A DNA stretch of 46,940 bases from an uncultured Clostridium sp. (GCA_900553985.1 USFW01000011.1:1-46940), one strand, 5' to 3'; counted from the first letter of the stretch, positions 25,787 to 35,121 are shown. Notes: generated from the sequence alone by a model not told the origin. Numbers and translations: made by a program.

Positions 25787-26614
25787 ATGAATATTATTAC
25801 AAAAAAACAACTAAAAAATATTTATAAAATAGGAATATTAGTAATAATGATAACAATTCTAACAGCCTCTTCATTTATAGAAGACAAGAAAACTACTCAA
25901 ACTACATCAAGTAATGATGTTAGCAATAATAAAAAGATAGGATGGGGAATATCAAGAAATAAAATGCATGAGCAGCCAGATGTTGGAAAAGAAAATAGAG
26001 AAATATTAGAAAAAAACAATGGAATTTGTCTAGGAAATAAAGGTAAAAAATACTTATATCTTACATTTGATGAAGGATATGAGGCAGGATATACAAGTAA
26101 AATTCTAGATACATTAAAAGAAAACAAAGTTCCAGCAACTTTTTTCATAACAGCACATTATGTTAATACAGAACCTGAGCTAGTAGAAAGAATGATAAAA
26201 GAAGGACATATAGTTGGAAACCATACTGTTAATCATAAATGTCTTCCAGAAATATCTGATGAAGAAATAAAAAAAGAAGTAATGCAATTACACCAAGCAA
26301 TATATGAAAATTTTAATTATGAAATGAAATATATAAGACCACCAAAGGGAGAATTTAGTGAAAGAAGTTTACAAACAACAAATTCACTAGGATATAAAAA
26401 TGTAATGTGGTCATTTGCTTATCAAGATTGGAACGAAAAGAAGCAGCCAAGTGAAGAAGAGGCAAAGAGAAAAATTATAGAAAATTTTCATAATGGAGAA
26501 ATCATTTTGTTACATGGCAATTCAAAAACTAATACAAATGTTTTAGACACTATAATAAAGGAAGCAAGAAATATGGGATATGAATTTAAAAGCTTGGACC
26601 AATTTGAAAATTAA
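25787..26614 (+). CDS. pdaA: PdaA-like polysaccharide deacetylase (spore cortex type)
   Basis: The 275-residue protein has an N-terminal membrane/signal segment (about 12-30) and a NodB-type deacetylase domain (about 85-270). Motifs: YLTFDEGYEAGYT (91-103), the metal-binding pair in GNHTVNH (144-150), RPPKGEFSE (about 189-197) and LLHGN. The set is very close to Bacillus PdaA, which deacetylates muramic acid residues so that muramic delta-lactam can form in the spore cortex. The metal/base motif reads FDE rather than the more common FDD or FDN. SD AGGAGG is perfect. It lies just before yqfC-yqfD, consistent with a sporulation role. Confidence 0.88.
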   Translation: MNIITKKQLKNIYKIGILVIMITILTASSFIEDKKTTQTTSSNDVSNNKKIGWGISRNKMHEQPDVGKENREILEKNNGICLGNKGKKYLYLTFDEGYEAGYTSKILDTLKENKVPATFFITAHYVNTEPELVERMIKEGHIVGNHTVNHKCLPEISDEEIKKEVMQLHQAIYENFNYEMKYIRPPKGEFSERSLQTTNSLGYKNVMWSFAYQDWNEKKQPSEEEAKRKIIENFHNGEIILLHGNSKTNTNVLDTIIKEARNMGYEFKSLDQFEN

Positions 26615-26711
26615 CACAAAAAGAAATGTAATCATAAAAAGGAAAATCTAAATAGAAAGAAATAAAAAATCAATCCAATATATAGATTAAAAAGAAAGGT
26701 TTGATATAAAA

Positions 26712-27008
26712 ATGAAAAAAAGATATGAAAATAGGGCAAGTAGATTAAATAAAATTGACAAAATGCTAGATTTACCAAAAGAAATATATTCCAATACTCC
26801 AAAAATATCAATATTAGGATTTGATGAAATGGTAATAGAAAATTATAAAGGAATACTAGAATATGAAGAATTTTTTGTGAGGATAAGCACATATATTGGA
26901 ATAGTAAATATAAATGGATATAATTTAAAATTAGAAAATATGACAGATGATGATATAAAAGTAACAGGGAAAATAGAGAGTTTTGAATTAGAAAGAACAA
27001 TAGATTAA
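26712..27008 (+). CDS. yqfC: Sporulation protein YqfC (YabP/YqfC family)
   Basis: The 98-residue protein has the family core PKISILGFDEMVIENYKGIL and a following segment with GxNLKLENM(T/S)xxDIxVTG, a beta-rich single domain. YqfC is a sigma-E-controlled protein of unknown biochemistry, and it is normally followed directly by yqfD, as here. AAAGG lies about 12 nt before the ATG. Unusually, a 145-bp hairpin repeat is inserted between yqfC and yqfD. Confidence 0.88.
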   Translation: MKKRYENRASRLNKIDKMLDLPKEIYSNTPKISILGFDEMVIENYKGILEYEEFFVRISTYIGIVNINGYNLKLENMTDDDIKVTGKIESFELERTID

Positions 27009-27035
27009 AAGTGATGTTGGTGATCTTTTTGGGGA

Positions 27036-27180
27036 TGATTTTGAGGTCGTGATTTTGGGGTCGGAGACAAAAATCATTTATAAAATTCCCCAAAGTTAAA
27101 TAAGACTCCAACTAAAAAATAGAATAAAAAAATTAGTTGAGAAAAATGATTTTTGTCTCCGACCCCAAAATCACGACCCC
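27036..27180. repeat. Dispersed hairpin element, locus B, between yqfC and yqfD
   Basis: Two full units in inverted orientation lie at 27050-27076 and 27147-27173. With flanks the arms are 32 bp and perfectly complementary (27045-27076 with 27147-27178), separated by 70 bp. A partial unit TGATTTTGAGGTCG (27036-27049) abuts the left copy, and a second partial one, CGACCCCAAAAATCA, abuts the right. Transcribed from either strand it would fold into a long rod. The 70-bp centre shows no similarity by eye to that of locus D. Confidence 0.92.
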
Positions 27181-27209
27181 AAAAATCACCATGAGATAAG
27201 GAGAGATTT

Positions 27210-28394
27210 ATGATATTTAAAAATCTAGAAAGTTACATTTCAGGATATTTAAGAACTAATATTGAAGGATATTATATTGAAAGATTTATTAATATATGTA
27301 GAAAAGAAAATATACCTGTATGGAACATAAAGAAAGAAAAAGAGATTAGATTAGCCTTTAATATAAAAATTAAAGATTTTAAGAAGATATGTAAAATTGC
27401 TAAAACTACTAAATGTAAATTGAAAATTAAAAAGAAGAAAGGATTTCCTTTCATATTGAATAGATATAAAAAAAGAAAGATATTTGCAATATTTCTAATC
27501 CTTGTAATAATTTTAATAGTAATGAGTTCTAATTATGTTTGGAATATAGAAGTAATAGAAGAAAACGGAAATAATTTAGAAAATATAATGCAAAATTTAA
27601 ACCAATCTGGCTTGGCAGTTGGAAAACGAAAGTCTGAGATAAATACAAAAGAAGTAATAAATAAGGTAAGACTAGAAAGAAATGATATTGCATGGATGGG
27701 AATTGAGTTAAAAGGAACAAATGCGATAGTAAAAGTAGTAAAATCTGATGAAAAACCAGATATAATAGATGAAAATGAATATTGCAGTATTGTTGCAGAT
27801 AAAGCAGGAATCATTACTAAAATAAGTGCACAAGATGGAACGGCAAATGTTAAAGTTGGAGATACAATAAATGAAGGAGAAACCTTAATAAACGGTTGGG
27901 TAGAAGGCAAATATACAGGAATTAGATATGTTCATGCAAAAGGAGAAATACAAGCCAAAGTTTGGTATACAAAACATAAATTTATCGAGTACAACACTAC
28001 GGAAAAAAGAGAAACAGGGAATCAAGAGGAAAAATATGCTATAAAATTTAATAATTTTAAAATAAATTTAGGCAAAGGGGTTTCAAAATTCGAAATATAT
28101 GATACAATAGAAACGGAAAATAAGTTTAAAATATTTTCAGATTTTTATTTACCAATTTCTATTGTAAAAACAACAAATAAAGAGATAGAAAATGTACAAA
28201 AAAAATACAATAAAGAAGAAGCTAAAATGCTAGGGATAAAGGAATTAGAAGAAGAATTAAATAATGAAATTGAGAATAAAGATAATATAGTAAATAAAAA
28301 CATAAATACATATGAAAATGAAAATGGATTGGATGTTTATGTTACATATGAAGTACTTGAGAACATAGGGACTAATGAAAAAATTGTATTTTGA
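27210..28394 (+). CDS. yqfD: Sporulation protein YqfD
   Basis: The 394-residue protein has a cytoplasmic N-terminal part (1-88) rich in basic residues, one membrane segment (about 89-107, KIFAIFLILVIILIVMSSNY) and a large outer domain. The outer domain contains the family's V(R)LERNDIAWMGIELKG and AGIITKISAQDGTANVKVGD segments. It is a sigma-E regulon member paired with yqfC. SD AAGGAGAG is well placed and lies downstream of the hairpin element. It is followed 13 nt later by an unknown gene. Confidence 0.9.
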   Translation: MIFKNLESYISGYLRTNIEGYYIERFINICRKENIPVWNIKKEKEIRLAFNIKIKDFKKICKIAKTTKCKLKIKKKKGFPFILNRYKKRKIFAIFLILVIILIVMSSNYVWNIEVIEENGNNLENIMQNLNQSGLAVGKRKSEINTKEVINKVRLERNDIAWMGIELKGTNAIVKVVKSDEKPDIIDENEYCSIVADKAGIITKISAQDGTANVKVGDTINEGETLINGWVEGKYTGIRYVHAKGEIQAKVWYTKHKFIEYNTTEKRETGNQEEKYAIKFNNFKINLGKGVSKFEIYDTIETENKFKIFSDFYLPISIVKTTNKEIENVQKKYNKEEAKMLGIKELEEELNNEIENKDNIVNKNINTYENENGLDVYVTYEVLENIGTNEKIVF

Positions 28395-28407
28395 AGGGAT
28401 GATATAA

Positions 28408-29628
28408 ATGGAAGAAAGAAGCTTAAGAATTACAGGAGCAGATAAAACATTTTTTAATAAAATAACAAATACACTAACAAAGATGTTAATACCAACTAAA
28501 ATTGGAATAAATGGAATGTTAATTTCTATCAAAAGAAATAATTTATTGAAAGCTTTTGAAAATTATCAAAAAAGCAATGCAGATTATACAGGTGAAGAAA
28601 TGGAAAAGAAATATGATACTGCATATGAGGCATACCTTGAAGCACTAGATAAATATGTTTTAGACTCAATATATAAAAAGGTAAAAAATAATACAGCATC
28701 AGAATTTGAAAAAAATGCATTATCAAAATATTATGAAATTACAAGCTTGAAAGAAAATGAATATATCGAATACAAAAATAGAAAACAAAAATACTTATTA
28801 GAATTAGACTATGAAGGTATAAAAGTAAATGGAAAAGAAAAATTAATAGAAAGATATAACGAGTTTTATGTATCAAAAATGGATATGTTGTATAAAGCTA
28901 TATTGAAAAATTATTCAATAAAATTAGCAGATACAACAAATGTATATGAATCAACAAAAGAATGGATATATACAAAAATATTCCATACATTAGAAGATTA
29001 TATCCAAAATATTTTACCATTAAAAATACAAATAAATGATAATGATAGCTTAAAAGATGTAATGAAGGAATACGAAAAATATGAAACATATACAGTTGGA
29101 AAATTAGACACAAAAGACAATATCGAAAAAAATGTAGTTTTACTAGGTATAAGCAGAAAATTATTTACACACAGCTTACCTTTAATTGTGGCAACACAAT
29201 GTTATGAAAAATTGCTTAAAGATGCAAGAATATTAGTACAAGATACAAAAATTGCAACAAAGAGAGAAAGAGCATATTCGATGTTAATTAATCTAATAGA
29301 AGATTATAATATAAAATTATTATCAACAAAAGTTTACTGGGAAAATACAAAAGATAGGGAAGAATTCAAGGTATTTTGGAATAAATATAAAGAAATTTCA
29401 AAATTAAAAGAAACAGACTTTATAGAATATATTAAACAAAAAGAAATATTATTTATAAAGAATGATATGAAGAAATTAAACTTAGGAAAAACAGATTATT
29501 CTAAATTGGAAAAATACTATAAGAGAAAACTAATAGATTATGGAGTAATGAGAGAATTAAAGAATTCATTTATATCATCAGGAATGTATACAGGAAAGGT
29601 AAGTAATAAAGAAAAATGTATGAAATAA
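28408..29628 (+). CDS. Unknown 406-residue helical protein in the yqfD-ybeY interval
   Basis: I do not recognise this protein. It has no membrane segment or signal peptide. It is rich in Lys, Glu and Tyr and appears almost all alpha-helical, with coiled-coil-like stretches around 50-130 and 290-380. It lies 13 nt after yqfD and overlaps ybeY by 13 nt, so it is translationally coupled in this operon. In most Firmicutes this slot is held by phoH, whose Walker motifs are absent here. The conserved context suggests a role linked to sporulation or ribosome maturation, but that is inference. Confidence 0.75.
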   Translation: MEERSLRITGADKTFFNKITNTLTKMLIPTKIGINGMLISIKRNNLLKAFENYQKSNADYTGEEMEKKYDTAYEAYLEALDKYVLDSIYKKVKNNTASEFEKNALSKYYEITSLKENEYIEYKNRKQKYLLELDYEGIKVNGKEKLIERYNEFYVSKMDMLYKAILKNYSIKLADTTNVYESTKEWIYTKIFHTLEDYIQNILPLKIQINDNDSLKDVMKEYEKYETYTVGKLDTKDNIEKNVVLLGISRKLFTHSLPLIVATQCYEKLLKDARILVQDTKIATKRERAYSMLINLIEDYNIKLLSTKVYWENTKDREEFKVFWNKYKEISKLKETDFIEYIKQKEILFIKNDMKKLNLGKTDYSKLEKYYKRKLIDYGVMRELKNSFISSGMYTGKVSNKEKCMK

Positions 29629-30098
29629 TATATAAAGATATAGAAGAAAGCTCAAAATATGAACCTATTATAAAAAAGGTATTGGAAAAGTGTTTTAAAG
29701 AGGAAAAAATAGAAGATTCTAAGTTAATTATAACTATAACATTAACTAATCCACAAAATATTCGAAGAATCAATAAAGAATTTAGAAATATAGATAAAGC
29801 AACAGATGTTTTATCGTTTCCAATGTTTGAAAAAGAAGAATTAGAAGAAAAAATCAAGTTGCAAGATTTTATGCATGAAGATATGTTAGGTGATATTGTA
29901 ATATCAATAGACAAAGTTGAGGAACAAGCAAGAGAATATGAGCATAGTTTTGAAAGAGAATTAAGCTATATGATAGTACATGGATTTTATCATTTAATGG
30001 GATATGACCATATTGAAGAATGTGATAAAAAAATAATGAGACCTAAAGAAGAAAAAATATTGCAAGAACTAAAGATAACAAGAGATAATAACCAATAG
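29616..30098 (+). CDS. ybeY: Endoribonuclease YbeY (16S rRNA maturation)
   Basis: The 160-residue protein contains the zinc-binding motif HGFYHLMGYDH, with His122, His126 and His132, and the upstream NxxxRxINKEFRNIDKATDVLSFP segment characteristic of YbeY/UPF0054. It acts in 16S rRNA 3' processing and ribosome quality control. It begins inside the end of the previous gene and ends 11 nt before the DUF3048 gene. era, dgkA and cdd, often next, are not present. Confidence 0.95.
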   Translation: MYEIIYKDIEESSKYEPIIKKVLEKCFKEEKIEDSKLIITITLTNPQNIRRINKEFRNIDKATDVLSFPMFEKEELEEKIKLQDFMHEDMLGDIVISIDKVEEQAREYEHSFERELSYMIVHGFYHLMGYDHIEECDKKIMRPKEEKILQELKITRDNNQ

Positions 30099-30109
30099 GG
30101 GGAAAACAT

Positions 30110-31180
30110 ATGGAAAAAGGTGGAATAAAAGCATTAATTATAATTTTAGTAATACTAATTATAGTAGCTGGAGGGGCATTAGCTTATAAAATATCAAAAG
30201 ATAAAGAGAATAATAATAGTGAACCAGAAGTTTCAAAAGTAGAAGAGCAAAAAAAAGAAAAAGAAGTACAAGTGTTTAAAGGAAATGAAAGACCAATCGC
30301 TGTTATGATAGACAACCATAGTGATGCATGGCCACAAGCAGGATTAAATAAAGCATATATGGTATATGAAATTGTTGTAGAAGGTGGGGAAACTAGGTTA
30401 ATGGCATTATTTAAAGGTCAAGACTTAGATAAAATTGGACCAGTTAGAAGTGCAAGACATTATTTTATAGATTATGCAATGGAAAATGATGCAATTTATG
30501 TACATTTTGGTCAAAGCCCACAAGCTCAAAGTGACATTAAGAAATATAGCATTAATGATATAAATGGAATAGCAGAAGATGGTACAACTTTTTGGAGAGT
30601 TAAAGATAAAGCTGCTCCACATAATGCTGTAACAAGCACAGAAAAATTAATACAATCTGCTAAGAATAAAAAATTTAGAACAACTTCTAAGGAAAAGAGT
30701 GTGTTAAATTATTCAGCAGAAGAAGTGAATTTAGAAAATGGGATTAGTGCTAATGAAATTACTATACCACATTCAGATTTGCAAACAGTAAAATATAAAT
30801 ATGATGAAGATAGTAAAAAATATGTTAGATATGCAAGAGGAAAAGAACAAACTGATTGGGAAACAAAAGAATCAGTAGAAACAAAAAATATAATAATAAC
30901 ACTTTGTGATAATTATACTTTATCAGATGTAGAAAACAAAGGAAGACAAGGATTAAAAAACATAGGAACATTTGACGGATATTACATAACAAATGGAAAA
31001 GCAATTAAAATAAAATGTGCCAAAAATGCTAGAGATGAAAAAACAGTATATAAAGATTTACAAGGAAATGAAATAAAAGTAAATGATGGAAATACATTTG
31101 TAAATATATGTCCAACAAATGCAAAAGTTCAAATAGAAGGAAATGAAGAAACAGTAAATGAGCAAACTGTAAATGAATAA
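30110..31180 (+). CDS. DUF3048 (YerB-like) membrane-anchored extracytoplasmic protein
   Basis: The 356-residue protein has an N-terminal anchor (about 6-27) without a lipobox Cys, a Lys/Glu-rich linker, and the DUF3048 domain from about residue 60. Marker blocks are RPIAVMIDNHSDAWPQAGL, YEIVVEGGETRLMALF, IGPVRSARHYFIDYA and KAAPHNAVTS. The family's function is unknown; it is common in spore-formers. SD is GGGGGAAA. It ends with a duplicated TVNE. It is directly downstream of ybeY, probably in the same transcript. Confidence 0.88.
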   Translation: MEKGGIKALIIILVILIIVAGGALAYKISKDKENNNSEPEVSKVEEQKKEKEVQVFKGNERPIAVMIDNHSDAWPQAGLNKAYMVYEIVVEGGETRLMALFKGQDLDKIGPVRSARHYFIDYAMENDAIYVHFGQSPQAQSDIKKYSINDINGIAEDGTTFWRVKDKAAPHNAVTSTEKLIQSAKNKKFRTTSKEKSVLNYSAEEVNLENGISANEITIPHSDLQTVKYKYDEDSKKYVRYARGKEQTDWETKESVETKNIIITLCDNYTLSDVENKGRQGLKNIGTFDGYYITNGKAIKIKCAKNARDEKTVYKDLQGNEIKVNDGNTFVNICPTNAKVQIEGNEETVNEQTVNE

Positions 31181-31260
31181 AAGAAACTGTATAAGTTGAA
31201 AAAATATATGTATTCCATATACAGGACAATAGTGGAAGCAAGAAAGGAATGAGATTAAAT

Positions 31261-31596
31261 ATGAATATTTATGATACAGCAAATAGATTAGCATCAGAGA
31301 TAAAACAATCAGAAGAATATGTTAATTATAAAATGGCAAAAGAAGCTTTAAATTTAAATCGTGAATTAAAAAAGAAAATTGGCGAATTTGAAATGGTGAG
31401 ATATGAAGCACAAATAACACAAATGCAAACAGGAAAAGAAGATGAAGAAAAATTAAATAAAATGAAACAATTATATGCTGAATTAATAGAAATAGAAGAA
31501 GCTAGAAAATTTTTCGAAGCTGAAACAAAATTTAATATTGTAATTGCAGATGTAAATAAGATTATAGGTGAAGCTATAAGAGATGTAATGCAATAA
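31261..31596 (+). CDS. YlbF/YmcA-family regulator
   Basis: The 111-residue helical protein has the form IYDTANRLASEIKQSEEYVNYK at the N terminus and an EARKFFEAETKFNIVIADVNKIIG C-terminal helix, typical of PF06133. In Bacillus the YlbF-YmcA-YaaT complex guides RNase Y processing and influences sporulation and competence. I prefer the ATG at 31261, with AAAGGA upstream; the ATG at 31249 directly abuts that SD. Which paralogue it is cannot be said. Confidence 0.85.
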   Translation: MNIYDTANRLASEIKQSEEYVNYKMAKEALNLNRELKKKIGEFEMVRYEAQITQMQTGKEDEEKLNKMKQLYAELIEIEEARKFFEAETKFNIVIADVNKIIGEAIRDVMQ

Positions 31597-31711
31597 GAAA
31601 TATGAATTTATAAGATGGTAACTTCTACCTAATAAAGTTGTTATGATTAAAGAGAATTTTATAAGTTATTCATTTTAATTTGTACCTTAAACGGAAGGAT
31701 TGATAGAAGAG

Positions 31712-32401
31712 ATGGAATATGTAATAATATTAATAACATTGTGGTTAGTAGCATTTCTATTAAAAATATTATTTGGATATAATTTAAAGAAGATAAAAAA
31801 AGAAGTAGAAAATAAAGAATTAGATGAAATAGTTAAAAAATATCCAGAAAATAAAGTTATATGTGAAGAATATTTAAGAAAATTAAATAATGAAAAAGTT
31901 GAAATAGAAGAAAATGATGGAACAGAAAATAGTTTATATATAGCTATTTCAAATAAAATATTAATAGGAAATATAAAAAATAGTTATAGTAGAATACAAA
32001 CAATAGCTCATGAATGTTTACACTCTATTCAAGATAGGAAACTTCAAATATTTAATTTTGTATATTCAAATATTTATATGTTATTTTTTATAGTAATTAC
32101 ATTAATGGCATTATTTAAAGCATTACCATATAAAATGATGTTTAACTTTTTATTAATGTTTATGGGATTGGTCTATTATATGGTAAGAACATTTTTAGAA
32201 AATGATGCAATGATAAAAGCTAGATATTTAGCAAAAGAATATATGGAAGAAAAAAAGATTTCTAGTAAAGAAGAAATAGAAAAAATTGTAGATGGATTTG
32301 ATAAAATAAATAATATAGGAATAAAATGCGTTAATTATAGTATGTTTTTTAATGTAACAATGATTAATATAGTATTTTCACTAGTATGTTTAATAAGATA
32401 A
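31712..32401 (+). CDS. Membrane protein with HExxH metallopeptidase-like motif
   Basis: The 229-residue protein has membrane segments near the N terminus (about 3-20) and at about 117-135, 141-160 and 205-226. The sequence TIAHECLHSIQ carries an HExxH zinc motif (His100, Glu101, His104). This motif and the membrane layout recall M48-like or DUF-type membrane zinc peptidases, but the family is not sure. I chose the ATG at 31712; a TTG at 31700 sits directly against GGAAGGA and would add four residues. It ends with its own terminator. Confidence 0.7.
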   Translation: MEYVIILITLWLVAFLLKILFGYNLKKIKKEVENKELDEIVKKYPENKVICEEYLRKLNNEKVEIEENDGTENSLYIAISNKILIGNIKNSYSRIQTIAHECLHSIQDRKLQIFNFVYSNIYMLFFIVITLMALFKALPYKMMFNFLLMFMGLVYYMVRTFLENDAMIKARYLAKEYMEEKKISSKEEIEKIVDGFDKINNIGIKCVNYSMFFNVTMINIVFSLVCLIR

Positions 32402-32409
32402 TAAATTAT

Positions 32410-32446
32410 AAAAGTCACTGAATAGAAATATTTTGGTGACTTTTTT
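32410..32446 (+). terminator. Terminator after the metallopeptidase-like gene
   Basis: AAAAGTCAC (32410-32418) pairs with GTGACTTTT (32436-32444) and is followed by a T-run. Confidence 0.8.
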
Positions 32447-32478
32447 ATCGAATGAGTAGTATAAAATCATAAAAAATA

Positions 32479-32509
32479 TTGCAATATTATATAATTAAAT
32501 ATATAATAT
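32479..32509 (+). promoter_or_regulatory. Promoter with palindromic operator of the TetR gene
   Basis: TTGCAA (32479-32484), a 17-nt spacer and TATAAT (32502-32507). A 26-bp palindrome (arms ATATTATATA 32484-32493 and TATATAATAT 32500-32509) covers the spacer and -10, a plausible TetR autoregulation site. It is all A/T, so chance similarity is possible. Confidence 0.5.
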
Positions 32510-32548
32510 AAATATTAGTTAAAATCATATATTGAAAGGTGCAAAAAT

Positions 32549-33121
32549 ATGAATAAGACAAAGAGAAAAATTTTTGAAACATCAATGAAACTTTTTGCAG
32601 AAAAAGGATATGATGCAACAAGCATTGAAGAAATAACTGCAACAGTGGGAGTAGCAAAAGGAACATTATATTATCATTTTTCAAGCAAAGAAGAGATTTT
32701 TAATTTTCTAATTGAAGAAGGAATGAAACTTTTACAAAACAGTATTGATATAAAGACTGCTAAATATGAAAACTATATAGATAAAATAAAAGCAATCATA
32801 TTAATTCAAATAAAAATTATAGTAAAATATGAAGATTTAATAACTATTCTTTTAAGTCAATTTTGGGGAAATGAAGCAAGAAATCAAAAATGTAAGATGC
32901 ACATAAATGAATATATAAACAAAATAGAAGAAATTGTAAAAGAAGGAATAGAAAAAAAGGAAATAAAACAAGGAAATCCAAAAGTTATTGCATCAGAAAT
33001 ATATGGATTAATATGTTCGACACTAGTATATAAAGTAAGAATAAATGAAGAAATAGATATAATGAATTTATATAAAGAATTTGAAAATACAATAGTAGAA
33101 GGTTTAAAATATAGAGATTAA
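32549..33121 (+). CDS. TetR/AcrR-family transcriptional regulator
   Basis: The 190-residue protein has the TetR N-terminal DNA-binding domain (residues 5-50: KIFETSMKLFAEKGYDATSI, then VGVAKGTLYYHFSSKEEIF). The helical ligand domain is not recognised further. AAAGGTG precedes the ATG. It is followed after 26 nt by an acyl-CoA synthetase gene, so by analogy with FadR-like TetR proteins it may respond to acyl-CoA and control that gene. Confidence 0.93.
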   Translation: MNKTKRKIFETSMKLFAEKGYDATSIEEITATVGVAKGTLYYHFSSKEEIFNFLIEEGMKLLQNSIDIKTAKYENYIDKIKAIILIQIKIIVKYEDLITILLSQFWGNEARNQKCKMHINEYINKIEEIVKEGIEKKEIKQGNPKVIASEIYGLICSTLVYKVRINEEIDIMNLYKEFENTIVEGLKYRD

Positions 33122-33147
33122 TTAAAAATAATAAATGGGGGAGAGCT

Positions 33148-34863
33148 ATGAGAAAACCAATTCACAAGGCAGAATATTACGAGAATTTAAAAGTTATGTT
33201 GGAAAAATCAGGAGAATTACATGGAGATAGACCAGCATACATCTTTAAAACTAATGAACCAGGAAAATTTAGAGAAATAACACATAAGGAATTTAGAGAT
33301 GATATAAATGCGTTAGGAACTAAATTAATAAATTTAGGTTTAAAAGATAAAAGAATAGCAGTAATATCTGAAAATAGATATGAATGGGGAGTGGTATATT
33401 TATCAGTAGTTGCAGGAACAGGAGTAATAGTTCCACTTGATAAATCCTTACCTGATAATGAAATCGAAAGTTTAATAATTCGTTCGGGAGTAGAAGCGAT
33501 ATTTTATTCAAGTAAATATAATGATATAATGAACAAAATAAAAGAACAAGGAAATACACAACTAAAATATTTTGTATCTATGGATATTGATAAAGAAGAA
33601 AATGGAATACTTTCTCAAAAAGAATTAATAGCAGAAGGAAAAAAATTAATAGATGAAGGAAATGAAAAATTTCTAAAAGCTGAAATAGACAATGAAAAGA
33701 TGTCAATAATGTTATTTACTTCTGGAACAACTGCAATGTCAAAAGCAGTAATGCTTTCACATAAAAATATATGTGCAAATTTAAAAGATATTACATCTGT
33801 TATAAAATTATATCCAGAAGATAGATTTTTATCTTTCTTACCATTGCACCATACATTTGAATGCACAGTAGGATTTTTATATCCTATATCAATAGGAGGA
33901 TCTATTGCTTTTTGTGATGGAATAAGACATATTGCAGAAAATATAAAAGAATATCAAATAACAGCAATGATTTCTGTTCCAATATTATTCGAAGCTATGT
34001 ATAAAAAAGTAATTAAGGGAATAGAGAAAAAAGGAAAATTAGAAACAGTACAAAAAGGAATAAAAATAAGTAATGCATTATTAAAGATAGGAATAGATGT
34101 AAGAAAAAAATTATTTAAAGATATTCATGATACATTAGGTGGAAAAGTTAGATTATTTGTATCTGGTGGAGCAGCATTAGACCCAGAAGCTGAAAAAGGA
34201 TTTAATGATTTAGGATTCACAATGTATCAAGGATATGGATTAACAGAAAGTTCACCAGTTATAGCAGCAGAAGATGATAAATATAGAAAAATTGGTTCAA
34301 TAGGAAAAGCATTTCCAAGCTTAGATGTAAAAATAGATGAACCAAACGAAGAAGGCATAGGAGAATTACTAGCAAAAGGACCATCAATAATGTTAGGATA
34401 TTACGACAACGAAGAAGCTACTAAGGAAACAGTTGATAGCGAAGGTTGGTTACATACAGGAGATTTAGCCAAAATTGATAAAGATGGATATATATTTATT
34501 TCAGGTAGAAAAAAATTTGTTATAGTCTTAAAAAATGGTAAAAATATTTATCCAGAAGAATTAGAAACTTTGGTAAATAAAATTGAAGGAATAAAAGAAT
34601 CTTTTGTATATGGTAAACCAGAAGATGATGGAGATTATAAAATTTGTGCTAAAATAGTATATGATAAAGATATAGTAAAAGAAATTTATAAAACAGATGA
34701 TGAAAACGAATTAAAAGAAATCATTTGGCAAGAAATAAAGAAGATAAATAAAACAATGCCAGCATATAAATATATTAGAGAAATATCATTGACACAAACA
34801 GAATTAATAAAAACAACTACACAAAAAGTAAAAAGATTTGAGGAAATGAAAACAGTGGTTTAA
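33148..34863 (+). CDS. Long-chain fatty-acid--CoA ligase (AMP-forming)
   Basis: The 571-residue ANL-superfamily enzyme activates fatty acids as acyl-AMP and then acyl-CoA. The P-loop-like motif FTSGTTAMSKAV is at about 190-201. Then follow GYGLTESSPVI (about 363-373), GWLHTGDLAKIDKDGYIFI (about 431-449) with the binding Asp, and GRKKFVIVLKNGKNIYPEELE with the hinge. The catalytic Lys is likely in the TTTQKVKRF tail. This form (no membrane-bound regulatory domain) is common in gut Clostridia. SD GGGGGAG. It is cotranscribed with the TetR gene. Substrate chain length is inferred. Confidence 0.9.
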   Translation: MRKPIHKAEYYENLKVMLEKSGELHGDRPAYIFKTNEPGKFREITHKEFRDDINALGTKLINLGLKDKRIAVISENRYEWGVVYLSVVAGTGVIVPLDKSLPDNEIESLIIRSGVEAIFYSSKYNDIMNKIKEQGNTQLKYFVSMDIDKEENGILSQKELIAEGKKLIDEGNEKFLKAEIDNEKMSIMLFTSGTTAMSKAVMLSHKNICANLKDITSVIKLYPEDRFLSFLPLHHTFECTVGFLYPISIGGSIAFCDGIRHIAENIKEYQITAMISVPILFEAMYKKVIKGIEKKGKLETVQKGIKISNALLKIGIDVRKKLFKDIHDTLGGKVRLFVSGGAALDPEAEKGFNDLGFTMYQGYGLTESSPVIAAEDDKYRKIGSIGKAFPSLDVKIDEPNEEGIGELLAKGPSIMLGYYDNEEATKETVDSEGWLHTGDLAKIDKDGYIFISGRKKFVIVLKNGKNIYPEELETLVNKIEGIKESFVYGKPEDDGDYKICAKIVYDKDIVKEIYKTDDENELKEIIWQEIKKINKTMPAYKYIREISLTQTELIKTTTQKVKRFEEMKTVV

Positions 34864-35062
34864 AATTAAAAAGTAGGACTATATGATAAAGATTACAGGG
34901 AAACCTTAGTTTACAATTATTTCTTGGATATAGAATTAGGGATAACATATAGGGAATTTAGTTTATTATTATTTCTGATATATATAGAAATGATATATAA
35001 GCTCAAACAAAGTGGGATTTTTAATAAAATGAAAATATAAATAAATAACTATAATAGATACT

Positions 35063-35090
35063 TGTAACGAAAATGTAACAAAATTGTAAC
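35063..35090 (+). promoter_or_regulatory. Three TGTAAC direct repeats at 11-bp spacing
   Basis: TGTAAC occurs at 35063, 35074 and 35085, each followed by (A/G)AAA. The 11-bp period is one helical turn and is the arrangement used by OmpR/PhoB-type response regulators. The site sits about 30-60 bp upstream of the -35 box of the following promoter, the normal position for an activator. Confidence 0.6.
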
Positions 35091-35121
35091 AAAAACTTAA
35101 ACAAATTTTAGAAAGTTTCTA

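Noticed and set aside
26632..27111. Minus-strand ORF of 159 codons opposite yqfC
   Set aside because: It is Leu/Phe/Ile-rich antisense of a gene with known family features, has no SD and runs into the repeat element.
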